DNA of 64,000 bases from Candidatus Saccharimonadota bacterium (lineage in GTDB: Bacteria > Patescibacteriota > Saccharimonadia > Saccharimonadales > Saccharimonadaceae), in the NCBI GenBank assembly GCA_015999875.1, contig JAECRG010000001.1:297330-361329 (forward strand), in the 5' to 3' direction. The first letter of the stretch is position 1, and each line of letters opens with the position of its first letter. A program made the translations under genes and the position numbers. The notes below the pieces were generated by a model. That model did no database searches. It was given only the letters and a program-made list of their open reading frames with translations, and was not told the origin of the DNA. Shown here piece after piece: positions 36,944 through 46,948 of the stretch.

Positions 36944-37813
36944 CTAATGTGCATGATCATGGCGATCGTTACTGTGCGGCTCGTCCTTATTGTCATGGTG
37001 CGTCTCGCCTGATGTGTCGAGGTACTGCTCATTTGCACCATGGTCATGTCCACCAATATATTCGTGAGCAAGGGTAGTTGTCAGTCCTACAAAGATCACG
37101 CCCACGAGCAATACTACAGCTTGCAAATTTGCCGCGCGTCGCTTAGGCTCAGCATGGATTGCCGGTATGATATCGCTAGCGGCAATATAGATGAAGAAAC
37201 CAGCTGTAATCGCAAGTAGTAGCGGCTCAGATATCGGCAACTGCCCTCCAAGTCCGTATACCATGACCGCCGCAAAGACTGTTGCAAGCGCGCTCATGAA
37301 ATTCACCAACAGCACTTTGCGACGACGCATACCTTTTGAAAGCAAAAGTCCAAAATCACCTATTTCCTGAGGAATCTCGTGAGCTGCAATCGCAATCGTA
37401 GTAACGATTCCCGTAGCAGGACTCACCAGGAAAGACGCGCCTATAGCCAAACCATCGATAAAGTTATGTAGCGTATCTCCTATCACAATCAGCGATGAAT
37501 TGCGTCGTTGTGCGGGATTTGAGTGGTCATGTTCATGGTGGTGATGAAACCACGAAAGCGTTCTTTCGAGCAGGAAAAACACCAAGAATGACACTAGTAC
37601 AGCAAGCGATATCAGATGTGCATCATTTCCCTCTATCGCCTCTGGCAGTAGATCGATAAATGCCGCTGCAAGCAACGCACCGGCAGCAAACGGCACTGCG
37701 ATACGCTGCAACTTTTGAGTGCCCCATTTACCATAGAGTAAATAGACACCCCCAACAAGAGATATTACACTGCCGAACAATGCTGCAGCTATCAATAGAA
37801 ACCAATCATTCAT
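36944..37813 (-). CDS. ZIP family metal transporter
   Basis: GDTLHNFIDGLAIGASF...AIAAHEIPQEIGDFGLLL; His-rich loop and C-terminus. Confidence 0.94.
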   Translation of the reverse strand: MNDWFLLIAAALFGSVISLVGGVYLLYGKWGTQKLQRIAVPFAAGALLAAAFIDLLPEAIEGNDAHLISLAVLVSFLVFFLLERTLSWFHHHHEHDHSNPAQRRNSSLIVIGDTLHNFIDGLAIGASFLVSPATGIVTTIAIAAHEIPQEIGDFGLLLSKGMRRRKVLLVNFMSALATVFAAVMVYGLGGQLPISEPLLLAITAGFFIYIAASDIIPAIHAEPKRRAANLQAVVLLVGVIFVGLTTTLAHEYIGGHDHGANEQYLDTSGETHHDNKDEPHSNDRHDHAH

Positions 37814-37863
37814 AGTATTTAAGTGTAGCGCGTCTATCTAAATATGCAAATATGTCGCAAATA

Positions 37864-38325
37864 CTACTTTTCTGCATCAAGATTCATGTCGTCATAGATG
37901 TCATAGGTGCGATCTACCGTCCATTTGTAAATTTGTCGCTCTGTCAAATGCAGACTTCCATAAAACGTTTTTGGATCAATAAACGCAACCTCATGCGCGT
38001 CCGCACCGACGCCATACACAGGCACTCCACTATCAAACCGTAACGAATATACCACCCACATATAATACGCATGCAACGACTCAAGATATCGAGAATCGAC
38101 ACCTTCAATCGTAGCCTCGAAAGGACTGTCGATACATGCCTCTTCGTAGATCTCTCGAGTCAATGCCCCTAGAGGCGTTTCGCCGTGATCCATTCCGCCA
38201 CCTACAAGATTCCATATTTCAGGATTCTCACGCGCCACTAGCACCTCTCCTCGCTCGTTACGTATAATCGCTTTTATAGATACACGATAGTACGTATTTG
38301 GATACTTACTTTTACCTGTTTTCAT
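37864..38325 (-). CDS. NUDIX hydrolase
   Basis: GGGMDHGETPLGALTREIYEEACI Nudix box. Confidence 0.9.
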   Translation of the reverse strand: MKTGKSKYPNTYYRVSIKAIIRNERGEVLVARENPEIWNLVGGGMDHGETPLGALTREIYEEACIDSPFEATIEGVDSRYLESLHAYYMWVVYSLRFDSGVPVYGVGADAHEVAFIDPKTFYGSLHLTERQIYKWTVDRTYDIYDDMNLDAEK

Positions 38326-38347
38326 ACACCATCTTTCTCAAAAAGAG

Positions 38348-38374
38348 ACTCCTCGCTCTTTTTGAGCGAGGAGT
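38348..38374. terminator. Terminator hairpin
   Basis: actcctcgctc-ttttt-gagcgaggagt. Confidence 0.75.
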
Positions 38375-38422
38375 GGCATGTCTATACTTTATATTATAGC
38401 AAGTATATTACTATCTTGCAAT

Positions 38423-40243
38423 CTACTTCTTAGCACGCTTGCGCTGGTTTGGATCAAGATGTCGCTTACGGAGACGTAGTGACTTAGGGGTCACTTCGAG
38501 CAATTCATCGTCTTCGATGAAGTCGATACTCTGCTCTAGGCTAAGATCAGTAAAAGGCGTCAACTGAATTGTACCGTCACTTGACGACGTACGCATGTTG
38601 GTAAGTTGCTTACCACGACACACATTCACATCGAGGTCACCCTGACGATTATATACACCAACGATCATACCCTGATACACAGTTGTGCCCGGGCCAACAT
38701 AGAGTTCACCACGCGCACTTGCCAGGTCAAGCGCGTAGGCTGTAGTTGAACCAGCCTCAGTAGCAACAAGCGCACCACTACGAGTCTGTTGCAAGCGTGG
38801 ACCCACGGGCTGATACCCATGAGGAAGACTGTTGATAATAACCGTGCCCTTTGTCGCTGTAAGTAAAATATTTCGCAGGCCGATCATCGCACGTGTTGGC
38901 AATATATAAGTAGTACGAGTCGTACCGCTACTTGTCTGTTCTTGCTTCGCGAGCGCAGCGCGACGCGTACCAAGCTCCTGGCTCACAGCGCCGAGGAATT
39001 CTGGCGCCACTTCGATCAAAAGCTCTTCGACAGGCTCCATAGTCTCACCATCCTGCTCAATCGTCACAACCTGTGGACGACCGACCTCAAACTCAAAGCC
39101 TTCACGGCGAAGTGTTTCGATAAGCACGGAAAGATGGAGCTCACCACGACCAGAAACCGTGAAGCCGATACCATCGTCTTCGACACGTAACGATACATTT
39201 GTCTCGAGCTCTTTGTTCAAGCGATCACCAATCTGGCGTGATGTATTAAACTCAGCTTCCTTGCCTTTGAGTGGGCTCGTGTTTGGGCCTAGGTACATAC
39301 TCAAAGTCGGAGCCTCTACGTCAATCACAGGAAGCGCTTCCGGCTGCTCTTTGTCGGCGATAGTGTCACCAATATGCGCATCAGCTATACCGGTGAGCGC
39401 GATAATATCGCCAGCACCCGCTTGGTCAATTTCTTCTCGGAGCAAACCGCGGTAGCCAAAAATCTTGTCGACACGACCAGCAATTTGTACATCGCCGCGC
39501 TTGAGCAGCAAGATAGGTAGGCCTTTTTTAACACTACCACGGGTGACGCGTCCAATTGCGTACTTACCGAGAAATGAGTCGTATTGCAAACTAGTAACAA
39601 GAAGTTGGAAGGGTCCAGTTCCGTCGACCGCAGGCGCAGGAATATCGTTAACGATTGCGTCAAAGATAGGGGAAAGGTCGGCATGTTCAGATGGATTATC
39701 CGGCATTTCTTTCCACGCCTTGCCTTCGCGACCAATTGCATAATACACAGGGTAATGTAGCTGATCGTCACTCACGGCTAGCTCTAGAAATAGATCGGAG
39801 ATCTCGTCAATCACTTCATCGATTCGACGTGATGGCTTGTCGATTTTATTGATCACAACAACAGGCTTAAGGCCAAGCTCAAGAGCCTTGGAGAGTACGA
39901 ACTTTGTCTGTGGCATAGGACCTTCCTGGGCATCTACAATCAGCAGTACGCCGTCGGCCATATTCAAAGTACGCTCCACCTCGCCAGAGAAGTCTGCGTG
40001 TCCCGGTGTATCGATGATATTGATCTTGTAGTCATCGTGGTAGATCGAAGTCTGTTTGGCAGTGATGGTGATGCCGCGTTCGTGCTCTTGGTCACCGCTA
40101 TCCATAATAAGATCTTGGCTCATTTCCGCTTGGTTATCACGGAATGTTTTTGACTGCTTGAGCAGGCCATCAACCATTGTCGTCTTACCGTGGTCGACGT
40201 GAGCTATAATCGCAATATTGCGAATGTGTTGTGCGTCTTTCAT
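38423..40243 (-). CDS. typA: Translational GTPase BipA/TypA
   Basis: NIAIIAHVDHGKTTMVDGLL, DTPGHADFSGEVER, NKID; full-length 606 aa. Confidence 0.97.
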   Translation of the reverse strand: MKDAQHIRNIAIIAHVDHGKTTMVDGLLKQSKTFRDNQAEMSQDLIMDSGDQEHERGITITAKQTSIYHDDYKINIIDTPGHADFSGEVERTLNMADGVLLIVDAQEGPMPQTKFVLSKALELGLKPVVVINKIDKPSRRIDEVIDEISDLFLELAVSDDQLHYPVYYAIGREGKAWKEMPDNPSEHADLSPIFDAIVNDIPAPAVDGTGPFQLLVTSLQYDSFLGKYAIGRVTRGSVKKGLPILLLKRGDVQIAGRVDKIFGYRGLLREEIDQAGAGDIIALTGIADAHIGDTIADKEQPEALPVIDVEAPTLSMYLGPNTSPLKGKEAEFNTSRQIGDRLNKELETNVSLRVEDDGIGFTVSGRGELHLSVLIETLRREGFEFEVGRPQVVTIEQDGETMEPVEELLIEVAPEFLGAVSQELGTRRAALAKQEQTSSGTTRTTYILPTRAMIGLRNILLTATKGTVIINSLPHGYQPVGPRLQQTRSGALVATEAGSTTAYALDLASARGELYVGPGTTVYQGMIVGVYNRQGDLDVNVCRGKQLTNMRTSSSDGTIQLTPFTDLSLEQSIDFIEDDELLEVTPKSLRLRKRHLDPNQRKRAKK

Positions 40244-40532
40244 GAAATAATGCCCCGTGTTTATGACAGAGGCTACCTTTGTTGTTTATTTTAACAGATT
40301 AAAGCAGCTTGCGCAATTGACGAGCCATTTATAGCGATAAATTACATCTCCACACTTATTAATAGACACCCGAATCTTCGTCGAGAGTATAGCGCTACTC
40401 GATATATCGCACCCTGCTCCGGCTTGAAGACACCCTACTATAAATTCAGCTAGACGCGCCATAGTGTTTACGTTTATAATATACACACGTACACGTCTAC
40501 TTGGCGATATTATGGGAAGGTAAACAACAAAC

Positions 40533-42143
40533 ATGAAACACACGCGAACAATATACGTTGCTCTTATGGGCATCATCTCTACACTACTTTGTATTTGCGT
40601 GCAAAGCACGACATACGCACTTGTACAAGGGGAGCTTCACACCACAGCGCAAATACAAGAGTATAGCGGTACCATATCTACAGGCCTACACGAATCTGTT
40701 CCTGTATTCGCACCGATGCAGGATTCCAATGGAAATTTACGCACTATCGCAATTGAACGGCCCGCGGATCAAGATGAGGCATACCTTCTTACCATCTCAC
40801 CTAAAGGTGAATTAATCAAAAAAACTCATTTACCAAGCACGCCCGTCATGTACACCGTGACGATCGATCAAGAAGACAACATATATGTTGTCCTTGAGGG
40901 CGAAAACAACACCGCTCATTTGTATCGCTACGATGTCAATCACAACCAAACGCTAGACATACCCGGGGATGGTTATATTTCTGTCGCCGTTGACACAACC
41001 GGTACTATTTATGCGAGTGCTGTCATAAATAATGGTGAATTTGTCATTAAAACATTCAATCGGCAAGGAGCCCTCACCCACACATCCTCGCCACTACAAG
41101 AGAATGGACAACCACTTGCCGCAATTTCTCTGGCAGCTGATCGCCACGACAAACTATATGCTGCCTTGGCCTCCGAGGGAGACCTGGCCATACTTGCTGA
41201 AATCAATAACAACGGAAGTATCTTGCGGAAACTCGACGACAACAAGCCCTTTCATCTAGGGTATGGCATATCTACAGACAGGGACGACAATCTCTACGCC
41301 GCATCCCTACAGCAAAATGGCCCAGACGAATGTATGGGTTACGACACGTCGATTCGTAAATACAATAGCGCCGGACAATATGTCGGCAACCTGGACACAT
41401 CCCCTGCAAACTCCGGCGGTTTTGTATGCTCCCTCTACGGTGTGGGCTCAACCCCCTCGGCGATGAATGTCAGCGTAGGCGCAAGCGGTGACATCTTTCT
41501 TGCATCTATCGAAACCGACACGTCCAATAATACAGCGCATAAATCTCGTATTGTAAAATACAGCTACCCAAAGACCATGGCAACCTTCAAACAAAATAGC
41601 CACACCACAAAAACCAGACTTAATACTAGCAATAGTGCCCAGATCACAGCAGCAAGCACCAGCACACCATCAGAGATAGGCGCTCCGGCAGACTCGACAC
41701 GCGAGTACCCACTCGGGCTCGTGAGGTTTGTCGCCAAAACAGACAGCACGGCACCTGTCGATATAACCTTACTATTCGAAACAGCTCTTACGCCTGGCGA
41801 CGTATCAGCTCGTAAATACAACAGTATAACCAAACAATACAGCGACGTACCAGAAGCCATCATCACACAGGCCCAGCTTGACGGTAAACCAGCACTTCAA
41901 GTTAGCTACCAGGTGGCCGATGGTGGCGCGCTCGATGAAGACGGCGTAGTAAATGGAGAAATCATTGATCCTATCGGCCTCGCAGTCAACACGTCAAACC
42001 AAGCAGCTCCCGTACTCCTCGCGCCTAACACAGGATATGAATACATCTCGCGCAACCCAACTGTCGCAATAGCTATAACCAGCAGCATACTTGTGTCCGT
42101 TGCGCTACTCATCACTAGCTACAAGCGAACGCGTAGAGCATAG
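40533..42143 (+). CDS. Surface beta-propeller-like protein with choice-of-anchor-U-like region and APNTG sorting motif
   Basis: Signal peptide; NHL-like repeats (DxxDNLYAA); DGGALDEDGVVNGEIIDPIGLAV; LAPNTG then TM and RTRRA tail. Confidence 0.8.
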   Translation: MKHTRTIYVALMGIISTLLCICVQSTTYALVQGELHTTAQIQEYSGTISTGLHESVPVFAPMQDSNGNLRTIAIERPADQDEAYLLTISPKGELIKKTHLPSTPVMYTVTIDQEDNIYVVLEGENNTAHLYRYDVNHNQTLDIPGDGYISVAVDTTGTIYASAVINNGEFVIKTFNRQGALTHTSSPLQENGQPLAAISLAADRHDKLYAALASEGDLAILAEINNNGSILRKLDDNKPFHLGYGISTDRDDNLYAASLQQNGPDECMGYDTSIRKYNSAGQYVGNLDTSPANSGGFVCSLYGVGSTPSAMNVSVGASGDIFLASIETDTSNNTAHKSRIVKYSYPKTMATFKQNSHTTKTRLNTSNSAQITAASTSTPSEIGAPADSTREYPLGLVRFVAKTDSTAPVDITLLFETALTPGDVSARKYNSITKQYSDVPEAIITQAQLDGKPALQVSYQVADGGALDEDGVVNGEIIDPIGLAVNTSNQAAPVLLAPNTGYEYISRNPTVAIAITSSILVSVALLITSYKRTRRA

Positions 42144-42258
42144 CCATACTAGACTAGGCCCCGCCTTTCTTAGTGTTGCCCTCCACTAAACGCAGTAACA
42201 TTAAGCACATACTCCCTGCCCACCACTCACTGCGCCACTCACCCTTTATGAAATCCTT

Positions 42259-42304
42259 CCACCATAGAAAATACCAGTCATATGACTGGTATTTTCTATG
42301 GTGG
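42259..42304. repeat. 46-bp perfect palindrome overlapping the tRNA-Val 3' end
   Basis: ccaccatagaaaataccagtcat|atgactggtattttctatggtgg, 23-nt arms, no spacer. Confidence 0.95.
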
Positions 42305-42375
42305 GCGCTGAGGGGCTCGAACCCCCGACCCCTTCGGTGTAAACGAAGTGCTCTAGCCAACTGAGCTAAGCGCCC
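42299..42375 (-). tRNA. tRNA-Val (anticodon TAC), CCA encoded
   Basis: GGGCGCTTAGCTCAGTTGGCTAGAGCACTTCGTTTACACCGAAGGGGTCGGGGGTTCGAGCCCCTCAGCGCCCACCA cloverleaf. Confidence 0.96.
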
Positions 42376-42524
42376 ATAACGATGCTATTATAGCCTACCT
42401 AATAAAACTACGCAACCCCTTGTTCCCTCCGTCGTCACCTTGTTGATTATCACGCTAGTGAATAGGCACACGGAAATTAAAGTAGCCACAAAGCGTTTAT
42501 GGTATAATTACTTGAAAGACTACT

Positions 42525-44210
42525 TTGGTAGCAAAAGAAACACGGAGAGGTGAAGTGAAAATAAAAAATATATCGTATACCTTAATAGCATTCATTATGG
42601 CAACAGCCTTAAATCTGGCGGTATTTAACCCGGCTATAGCAGCAACAGACGGCGGCTTAAGCAGTAGTGGCAAATTACAGGTTTACAACACTAGCATCCG
42701 AGATGGCCTCGATGACTATGTTACGCTCTACGGGCCCACTGTTACTGCAGACGGCTACGCATATTCATATGGAGCAAAACAAGACAATAGTCTTAACATT
42801 CTTAAATTTAGCCCTGATAAAAAACTCGTTAAAGAGTTCCAATTGCAAGATGGATACAGCCTTAGCCTGCCGACTATAGCAGTCGATCGACATGGCAATA
42901 CATATTATGCGGTAGAAAAAGAGCTTGCAAATAATGATCGTGCCTCTGCTATTCTTAAATATAACTCCAACGATCAGTTCGTCACAGTACTAGATAACTT
43001 CAATACTATCGGCGAACAGACTATACGAGGAGCATATGCTGTTGCTATTGATAGTCATGACAACCTATATGTCACCGCAGGAGCAAGCGGGGGTGATTCA
43101 AATATCGTATTATTGAAGCTAGACTCAGCAGGCAATTTGCTTAATAAAGTTGATTTCCTACAAGGAGCGGAGGCACACGGATACACTCAACCCCTCGTCG
43201 TCGCCCTTAACAACAAAGACCAAGTCTACGTTGCAGCCATGCAGCCAGCGGGCAACGAGACCGTAAAGATATTTCGCGTAGATGATTCTGGCAACATCAT
43301 CACCACTGTTGGAGGTGATGATCCTATAAAGCTAGGTTATGGCATGAATATTGATAGCAATAATAATTTGTATTTTATAAGTATTGATACAACAGGCAAC
43401 ACGCCTCCGATTCCCGGTTGCCCGATGCCCTATGAAGTCCGTAAGTACGATAGTAGCGGTACATTCATTGGCGCTATCGACACTTCGCCTGAAGCCTCCG
43501 AAGGTCCCGTATGTACGCTTTATGGAGGCGGCGCGTCTCCTGCATTCTCCACTGCACCAGGAGTTGGTACAGATGGAGATATCTACATAGGTACCGGTAA
43601 TTATACAGATGGGTCGCTAGGCAATGCGCGTATCGCAGTATATTCTATGGCAAAGAATATCGCCACCTTCCCACCCACTGGCACTCAATCAAATACACAA
43701 GTAAGGCTTTCCCTACCCGAAGGTGCAGATCTTCAATATGCAGAAGTAAAATCGCAAAGCGAACTGACTACGCCAACACATGTAGGTTTTAGTTATCCGC
43801 TAGGCCTAGTGAGTTTCAAGGTAAAAGTAAAAAACACTGACCCCTTGAGTACTGAACTATTATTTGTGACTGACCTAAAACCAAACGAAGTCACCTCGAT
43901 GAAATATATCAATGGCACATACTCACCAATCGCTAACGCGACAATCGAACAGTCAACGCTAGAAGGCAAACCCGCACTTAAACTTACCTACCAGCTAAGT
44001 GACGGCGGTGCACTTGATGAGGACGGCATAGTCAACGGGGAGATAGTAGACCCTGTCGGACTAGCAGTAAAAACTACCGAGACAAACGTACTCGCTCCTA
44101 ACACCGGCTCCAAGAGAGTTGATAACGGACTACCCCTATTTGGCATAATCGCAACGGTATTGCTAGCTGGCGTAGCGTTAATTAAAAAGCATAAAACGTC
44201 AATAAAATAA
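42525..44210 (+). CDS. Surface beta-propeller-like protein, paralogue of 40533-42143, APNTG anchor
   Basis: Same architecture: DGGALDEDGIVNGEIVDPVGLAV, VLAPNTGSKRVDN, TM, KKHKTSIK tail. Confidence 0.8.
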   Translation: MVAKETRRGEVKIKNISYTLIAFIMATALNLAVFNPAIAATDGGLSSSGKLQVYNTSIRDGLDDYVTLYGPTVTADGYAYSYGAKQDNSLNILKFSPDKKLVKEFQLQDGYSLSLPTIAVDRHGNTYYAVEKELANNDRASAILKYNSNDQFVTVLDNFNTIGEQTIRGAYAVAIDSHDNLYVTAGASGGDSNIVLLKLDSAGNLLNKVDFLQGAEAHGYTQPLVVALNNKDQVYVAAMQPAGNETVKIFRVDDSGNIITTVGGDDPIKLGYGMNIDSNNNLYFISIDTTGNTPPIPGCPMPYEVRKYDSSGTFIGAIDTSPEASEGPVCTLYGGGASPAFSTAPGVGTDGDIYIGTGNYTDGSLGNARIAVYSMAKNIATFPPTGTQSNTQVRLSLPEGADLQYAEVKSQSELTTPTHVGFSYPLGLVSFKVKVKNTDPLSTELLFVTDLKPNEVTSMKYINGTYSPIANATIEQSTLEGKPALKLTYQLSDGGALDEDGIVNGEIVDPVGLAVKTTETNVLAPNTGSKRVDNGLPLFGIIATVLLAGVALIKKHKTSIK

Positions 44211-44224
44211 CTCTATCGATAATA

Positions 44225-44256
44225 AATAAAGACCCTTGTACTCAAGGGTCTTTATT
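44225..44256. terminator. Bidirectional terminator
   Basis: aataaagacccttg-tact-caagggtctttatt. Confidence 0.9.
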
Positions 44257-44267
44257 AATATTCTAAA

Positions 44268-44355
44268 TGGTGCGGTGAAGAGGACTTGAACCTCCACGAG
44301 CGCAATGCTCACTAGCCCCTCAAGCTAGCGCGTCTACCAATTCCGCCACCACCGC
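44268..44355 (-). tRNA. tRNA-Leu (anticodon GAG), CCA encoded
   Basis: GCGGTGGTGGCGGAATTGGTAGACGCGCTAGCTTGAGGGGCTAGTGAGCATTGCGCTCGTGGAGGTTCAAGTCCTCTTCACCGCACCA; long variable arm. Confidence 0.95.
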
Positions 44356-44498
44356 AAAGTGGATTTTGACAGTTTTATGTCGTATCAGGACATGCATATA
44401 GCTTTGCGTGTCGCGCACTCATGTGGAGTACAGTCATAGCCATAGCGTGCGTACATGGCGTCAGACGCTATCATGTAACTCAGATGATTATACAGATT

Positions 44499-46301
44499 CT
44501 ATGGTGTTTTGTAAACAGGACCCTGACTAGTTGTCCAGTAGCGCACATCATTAAAGCGATCGTTTGCAGTAACAAAGCTCGAACCTTCGTCGTATGCAGT
44601 AGAGCCATTAGTATGCACATAGGTTAGTTGTGACTGGTACAGTCCAATTGCAGGCACGTCTTTGAGCCATTGCCGTACGAACGTTTGGTATTTTGCATCT
44701 CGCAGGTCATCTTCAAGCCTAAGACGTGCACTCGAGAGCGCATCGTCGCTCAGCCCATTACGATAGTTGGCAAAGTTCAATCCCCTCTCAACAGCCTGAG
44801 ACGAGTGCCAGAACGCAAACACATCCGGATCGGCACCGAGATACAGTTCATGTACCAACACATCGAAATCACGTGGCTGCAAAACACTGCTAGCAATGTT
44901 TTGCGCAGGGTCGTTAGTGTCTACAATACGAATCTCTACCTTAGCGCCCAGCTCGCGCCACTGCTTAGATAGATTTGCCACTACGCTTTCATAGTCCGCG
45001 TCTTTGATAGCAACTACGCGAAGTACAAGTGGGGTACCGTCTTTTTCGCGTATACCTTTTGCATTCTTCTTCCACCCAGCATCATCGAGCATTGAAGCAG
45101 CTTTGGTCTTATCATAGCCTGGCTTTTTAATATCACCGAGATCTGTCTGTGAATTCAATATAGGAGTGTCTAATACTGGCATCTTGACAGGTAACGTTGC
45201 CACTGCCTGTGACACATCAGTACCCACCTGAAGTGCCTGGCGGACCTTGGTGTCACTGAGTGCAGAGAGCGACTTAGTGTTAAAAATAGCATAGACACCA
45301 GCGTGTGTTGGTGTAAGCTTCGAGTTATATTCAGCCTCACTCTCAAATTGACGATATGAGCTAAGCGAAAGGCCACTTACTGCGTTTACTGCATGGCTAC
45401 GAATTGCTCGCGTCAGCTCGTCACTTGACGCATAGGTGTGAAGCTGGAAGCGTTCAATCTTTGGAGCACCTCCATAATAATCCTTATTTTGATTCATGTG
45501 CACGACAGTGTGTGCATCACGGCCTTTTATGTCTTGCCTTAAACGGAAACTAAACGGCCCAGACCCGACAGGCTGAGAGCTAAAAGAGCCGTCACGCAGG
45601 CTGCTTGGCTCTACCTTTTCAAGCAAATGCTTCGGTAACACTGCAAACGTTAGCACATTCGGAAACGGTGCGTAAGTAGAGGGCAGCACAAACTCAACCG
45701 TCCGAGCGTCAATCTTCTTTATATCAATATTCTGCCAGCTTGCACTACCTGAAATACCAGCTGCAGGATTTTTCAGAAGGCCTACGGTAAACACCACGTC
45801 ATCTGCGGTTACGCGCTGCTTGTCGTGCCATAATGCCACTGGGCGAAGCTCCACTCTATAACGCTTTCCATTGTCCAGAACGGAGATGTTCTGTGCCAAA
45901 TCACCTTTCAGATTGCCTGTTTTGTCATAGGCAAATAGGCTTGAAAACATTAGTCGAGCAGCTGCTTGCTCACCCGGGCTTGATGCATATAGAGGATTGA
46001 GTGTGCCTATATCACCTTTTACACCTTCAGCGTATGTGCCCCCCTCCGCACCGGTGTATACCATGTATGATGACTGATATAGGAAAAATTGAACTGTCGC
46101 AATAGCAATTAGCGCGCCCATACCCAGCATCCAAAGTGCGATGTTTCGACGAACTTCACGTGCATTATGTATACGCTTCACCAAAAAACGATGGGCATGC
46201 TTCAGTGAGACCGTCTCCGCTCGCTTGGCTTTTTCAGAGAACCTACCCGGCTTTACGCTGAGGCGTTGAAACCGGTTCCATTTTTTTTCTGAATCAGCCA
46301 C
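44499..46301 (-). CDS. ABC transporter substrate-binding protein (peptide/SBP_bac_5 family)
   Basis: GDIGTLNPLYASSPGEQAAARLMFSSL...DDVVFTVGLLKNP...PVGSGPFSF; N-terminal TM anchor. Confidence 0.9.
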   Translation of the reverse strand: MADSEKKWNRFQRLSVKPGRFSEKAKRAETVSLKHAHRFLVKRIHNAREVRRNIALWMLGMGALIAIATVQFFLYQSSYMVYTGAEGGTYAEGVKGDIGTLNPLYASSPGEQAAARLMFSSLFAYDKTGNLKGDLAQNISVLDNGKRYRVELRPVALWHDKQRVTADDVVFTVGLLKNPAAGISGSASWQNIDIKKIDARTVEFVLPSTYAPFPNVLTFAVLPKHLLEKVEPSSLRDGSFSSQPVGSGPFSFRLRQDIKGRDAHTVVHMNQNKDYYGGAPKIERFQLHTYASSDELTRAIRSHAVNAVSGLSLSSYRQFESEAEYNSKLTPTHAGVYAIFNTKSLSALSDTKVRQALQVGTDVSQAVATLPVKMPVLDTPILNSQTDLGDIKKPGYDKTKAASMLDDAGWKKNAKGIREKDGTPLVLRVVAIKDADYESVVANLSKQWRELGAKVEIRIVDTNDPAQNIASSVLQPRDFDVLVHELYLGADPDVFAFWHSSQAVERGLNFANYRNGLSDDALSSARLRLEDDLRDAKYQTFVRQWLKDVPAIGLYQSQLTYVHTNGSTAYDEGSSFVTANDRFNDVRYWTTSQGPVYKTP

Positions 46302-46307
46302 AGAAGG

Positions 46308-46538
46308 TTACGCCCCGAACGATGGCAAAAGCAACGATGCAAGGATAGAGAGCACAAACAACACCGACATGATAATAGTAAACTCAAACAGATTCTTGTC
46401 GATACCGCGTCGCGAAGTGAAAAGTTCGCCAGAACTACCAAAACCTGCACCAAGCGATGCACCACGTTGCTGCAACAAAATTGCCGCAGTCATAAGGACT
46501 CCTGACCCGACCGTCACTATCTGCAAAAAAACATCCAT
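46308..46538 (-). CDS. secG: Preprotein translocase subunit SecG
   Basis: AAILLQQRGASLGAGFGSSGELFTSRRGIDKNLFEFT. Confidence 0.92.
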   Translation of the reverse strand: MDVFLQIVTVGSGVLMTAAILLQQRGASLGAGFGSSGELFTSRRGIDKNLFEFTIIMSVLFVLSILASLLLPSFGA

Positions 46539-46540
46539 TA

Positions 46541-46933
46541 CTACACTTCCTCTTTCTTCTTGATTGTCCGTAGTTCTACGGCGCTACTTACTATATAGTT
46601 TATCAGACTTAGTAGCATTCCGGCAAAAATTGAGTTCAAGAAAGTCATGTGTAATCCCGGTGTTACCTGCAGAGCCAGCCACACCATCAAACCGTTGACA
46701 ACGATAATAAATAAGCCGAGCGATAACAATATCGCAGGCAAAGACAAGATAATGACTACAGGCCGAACAATAGTATTAAGAAGAGAGAAGACTAACCCTG
46801 CGAGCAAAAATATCGCTATGCTTTCATCGGCTTGATGATCCGTTATGCCAGTACCAAGTAGGCGGACGGCTACCCAAAGACCGAATGAATTAAGGAGCCA
46901 CCGTATGACAAATATCGCGAACTGACGTCTCAT
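46541..46933 (-). CDS. Phage holin family IV-like membrane protein
   Basis: Four TM; FAIFVIRWLLNSFGLWVAVRLLGTGI...LVFSLLNTIVRPVVIILSLP. Confidence 0.85.
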   Translation of the reverse strand: MRRQFAIFVIRWLLNSFGLWVAVRLLGTGITDHQADESIAIFLLAGLVFSLLNTIVRPVVIILSLPAILLSLGLFIIVVNGLMVWLALQVTPGLHMTFLNSIFAGMLLSLINYIVSSAVELRTIKKKEEV

Positions 46934-46948
46934 TATCTTTAGAGTATA

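Noticed and set aside
38942-40031. Plus-strand ORFs antisense to typA
   Set aside because: Shadow ORFs of a conserved gene.
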